In this document: piece by piece, positions 62,574 through 64,000 of the stretch
Position numbering within the stretch: the first letter of the stretch is position 1
Layout: the number at the start of each line of letters is the position of its first letter
Assembly: GCA_039822005.1 (NCBI GenBank)
Contig: JBCBMZ010000002.1
Span: forward strand, 489,110 to 553,109
Direction of reading: 5' to 3'
Origin: JBCBDX01 sp039822005
Lineage (GTDB): Bacteria > Pseudomonadota > Alphaproteobacteria > Rhizobiales > Rhizobiaceae
DNA length: 64,000 nucleotides
Position numbers and translations under genes: made by a program
The notes under the pieces: model-generated
Seen by the model: only the letters and a program-made list of their open reading frames with translations
What the model was told of the DNA's origin: nothing
Database searches by the model: none

Positions 62574-62848
62574 GTCGCAGATGCCGCCGCTGGTTTCTTG
62601 AACAGACGGACAAACCCACATTTCCTGTTTTTCGCATCCACCGTGAACTCGCCATACGGCCCAACAAAGGTGCAGGTGTAATACCAGCGTTCTTTGTAGG
62701 GATTGTAGCGGTCACCATTGTCGGCGAACTCATAGCGAAAGATCAGGTGCGGCAGGCCCCAAGCTTGGTATGCGCCAAACAGGGCAAGCGGCACCACCAC
62801 CCACAGGAAGTAAGCGACCCGAATAAGACGTGGCTTCTTCGGCTTCAC
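62570..62848 (-). CDS. small inner-membrane protein beside the coupling protein
   Basis: A 92-residue protein with an N-terminal membrane helix (AYFLWVVVPLALFGAYQAWG) and a polar C-terminal domain with two Cys (YYTCTFVGPYGEF and RKCGFVRLFK) that may pair outside the cytoplasm. Its ATG overlaps the stop of the T4CP gene (ATGA), so it is translated with it. It is probably an accessory of the DNA transfer machinery; that is inferred from position only. Confidence 0.68.
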   Translation of the reverse strand: MKPKKPRLIRVAYFLWVVVPLALFGAYQAWGLPHLIFRYEFADNGDRYNPYKERWYYTCTFVGPYGEFTVDAKNRKCGFVRLFKKPAAASAT

Positions 62849-64000
62849 GATGGCACCTCGGGAACAGGTAGCGTGACCAGTGGCTTCGGTTCTAGCCGTC
62901 CGCCTTCCAGCGGATTGATGCCAAGATCATGACAGGTTGGCGCGAGATTATTCTGGCGGATTTTCCTGCAGTGTATCCAGCCAACGCCTGCGATATAGAT
63001 GACCTGTTCATCATCGGGCAGTGACATCAATTCATTGGCCGTCAGCAACCGATCTTTTCCGGTGTTGAAGCCGCCGGAGAACTCCAACTTGTCCGAATTG
63101 TAATTGATACTCTCATTGATGGTGAGGGTTTCACCCATGGCTTTGGACACGCGCTCTGCCTCATCAATCGATGAGAATTTGAGATACTGAACGACGCTGC
63201 AGTTTTCGATGAGCGTTTGGGTTTCTTTCTCGCCATATTGCTTGATCGAATCTGAGCGCGATTGCGCGATAAAATGCGCCCGTGCGCCATAGGCCCTAAA
63301 AATCGTGATTTTGGTGACGAGGTTTTTCAGCGGCGCGTTGCAATATTCATCAAGCACATATTCCGCCTGACCAAACTTGCCCGTCAGTTGCGCTTCCAAG
63401 AGCGACAGGAAGTGCAGCGCGAAGTAAGCGCCCAGCCGTTCGGCATAACGCGCGGGGTTCACAAAACAGACGATCCATTTATCCCGCAAAAGCTCTTCAT
63501 GGGTGATGTCCGCATTGCGCCCTGCCAGTGATAGCGGCCCCGACGAAAAAATCTTCAGCGCCGTTCGTGCCGCTTGAATGTGCTGGCTCCAATGTTCTGG
63601 ATTGAAGTCACGCATTTCGAGCGCTTGTTGCGCAGCCGTGCGAAGCGGTGAGGTTTCATCATCGGCTTCCACTTCTATGGCCGCATTCCACATGGATGGA
63701 TCATTGAGGAAGGACGACAGACCGCCCGGCGTGGCCAAGCGGTGATCCTGGCGCAGCAGAATGTTGAGGCCCAGATCGAGCAATGAGCGCGGTGTTTCGC
63801 GCCAATAGAAGTTTTTGGAATCGTCCTTTGGTTCCTGCACCAACGCATGAGCGAAGTTTTCATTGATAAACATGAGTTCATCGGTGCCATTGAGTGCGCC
63901 TGTCACACCGGCAGAAAATGGATTGATCGACAGCCGATAGGGATTTTTTCGACCCAAAACGCCAAAGTCATCAACCACCCCGAACTTGCGACCGTATTTG
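62845..64000 (-). CDS. TraG/VirD4-type conjugal coupling protein, C-terminal part (cut by window edge)
   Basis: The frame is open from the window end (KYGRKFGVVDDFGVLGRKNP) for about 385 residues. It carries the Walker B of T4CP ATPases in AEYVLDEYCNAPLKNL, then the typical region AYGARAHFIAQSRSDSIKQY, ETQTLIENCSVVQYLKFSSI and DEAERVSKAMGETLTINE. It links the relaxosome to the type IV secretion channel. Walker A and the membrane segments lie outside the window. Its presence suggests a conjugative or mobilizable element. Confidence 0.88.
   Translation of the reverse strand, partial: KYGRKFGVVDDFGVLGRKNPYRLSINPFSAGVTGALNGTDELMFINENFAHALVQEPKDDSKNFYWRETPRSLLDLGLNILLRQDHRLATPGGLSSFLNDPSMWNAAIEVEADDETSPLRTAAQQALEMRDFNPEHWSQHIQAARTALKIFSSGPLSLAGRNADITHEELLRDKWIVCFVNPARYAERLGAYFALHFLSLLEAQLTGKFGQAEYVLDEYCNAPLKNLVTKITIFRAYGARAHFIAQSRSDSIKQYGEKETQTLIENCSVVQYLKFSSIDEAERVSKAMGETLTINESINYNSDKLEFSGGFNTGKDRLLTANELMSLPDDEQVIYIAGVGWIHCRKIRQNNLAPTCHDLGINPLEGGRLEPKPLVTLPVPEVPS

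Larger units (their letters stand above)
58900..64000. mobile_element. integrative conjugative/mobilizable element at tRNA-Thr (right end outside window)
   Basis: From the tRNA 3' half to the window edge, the genes are of mobile type: a large serine recombinase next to the tRNA, four small proteins without housekeeping relatives, one small membrane protein, and a TraG/VirD4-like coupling protein. The left junction lies in the tRNA gene. The direct repeat that should mark the other end is not in the window, so neither the core length nor the full cargo can be read. Confidence 0.8.

Overview
The window reads as chromosome of an alphaproteobacterium, most likely of the Hyphomicrobiales (Rhizobiales). 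The evidence is the gene neighbourhoods (aroQ-accB-accC-aat next to a DUF2155 protein and an NDUFA12-like complex I protein; sfsA-map-radC; a suf operon with a NifS/IscS-like desulfurase in front of sufB), an RNase E with a large charged insert in its S1 domain, a class I PHA synthase and DUF6105. Genes are packed closely on both strands, and most are housekeeping.

Layout. 1-2.3 kb: start of pyrB, an AEC transporter whose frame is broken in an A8 tract, a DUF6105 protein and ruvX. 2.3-7.8 kb: a TVP38 membrane protein, gatC, gatA and gatB (transamidosome subunits) with a truncated von Willebrand A gene between gatA and gatB, then a GNAT acetyltransferase and a DUF2805 protein. 7.8-16.4 kb: LysE exporter, a six-cysteine secreted protein, NDUFA12-like and DUF2155 proteins, aat, accC, accB, aroQ, a DsbA-like thiol oxidoreductase, an M48 protease with TPRs and an aminotransferase. 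16.4-24.6 kb: RNase E, then divergently amiC, PBP1A and prfB, which carries the programmed +1 frameshift site. 24.6-37.9 kb: radC, map, sfsA, phaC, a lipoprotein, an aminotransferase followed by hom, glpX and recJ, then an M23 peptidase, a DUF455 protein and Bcp. 37.9-45.2 kb: a large AsmA-like protein, tyrS, anmK and an MFS permease.

45.2-46.8 kb is an AT-rich accessory patch. It holds a 45-residue peptide gene with two near-identical PKTEMGGGLSP repeats, an intrinsic terminator, and a DUF6065-like protein gene downstream on the same strand, plus about 750 bp of gene-free DNA rich in inverted repeats. This is the best candidate here for an undescribed system: a repeat-containing precursor-like peptide with a dedicated partner protein.

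47-55 kb is an Fe-S assembly locus: a NifS/IscS-like desulfurase, an Irr-box-like palindrome, sufB, a small secreted protein of unknown function, sufC, sufD, sufS, sufT and sufA, with a class II cytochrome c starting one base after sufA. 55-58.8 kb: a TfoX-like protein, a DEAD-box helicase, a fasciclin protein and nadK.

From the tRNA-Thr(TGT) gene at 58.9 kb to the window end lies an integrated conjugative or mobilizable element. It has a large serine recombinase whose last 37 codons run through the antisense strand of the tRNA into host DNA, several small element proteins, and the 3' part of a TraG/VirD4-type coupling protein. The other end of the element is outside the window.
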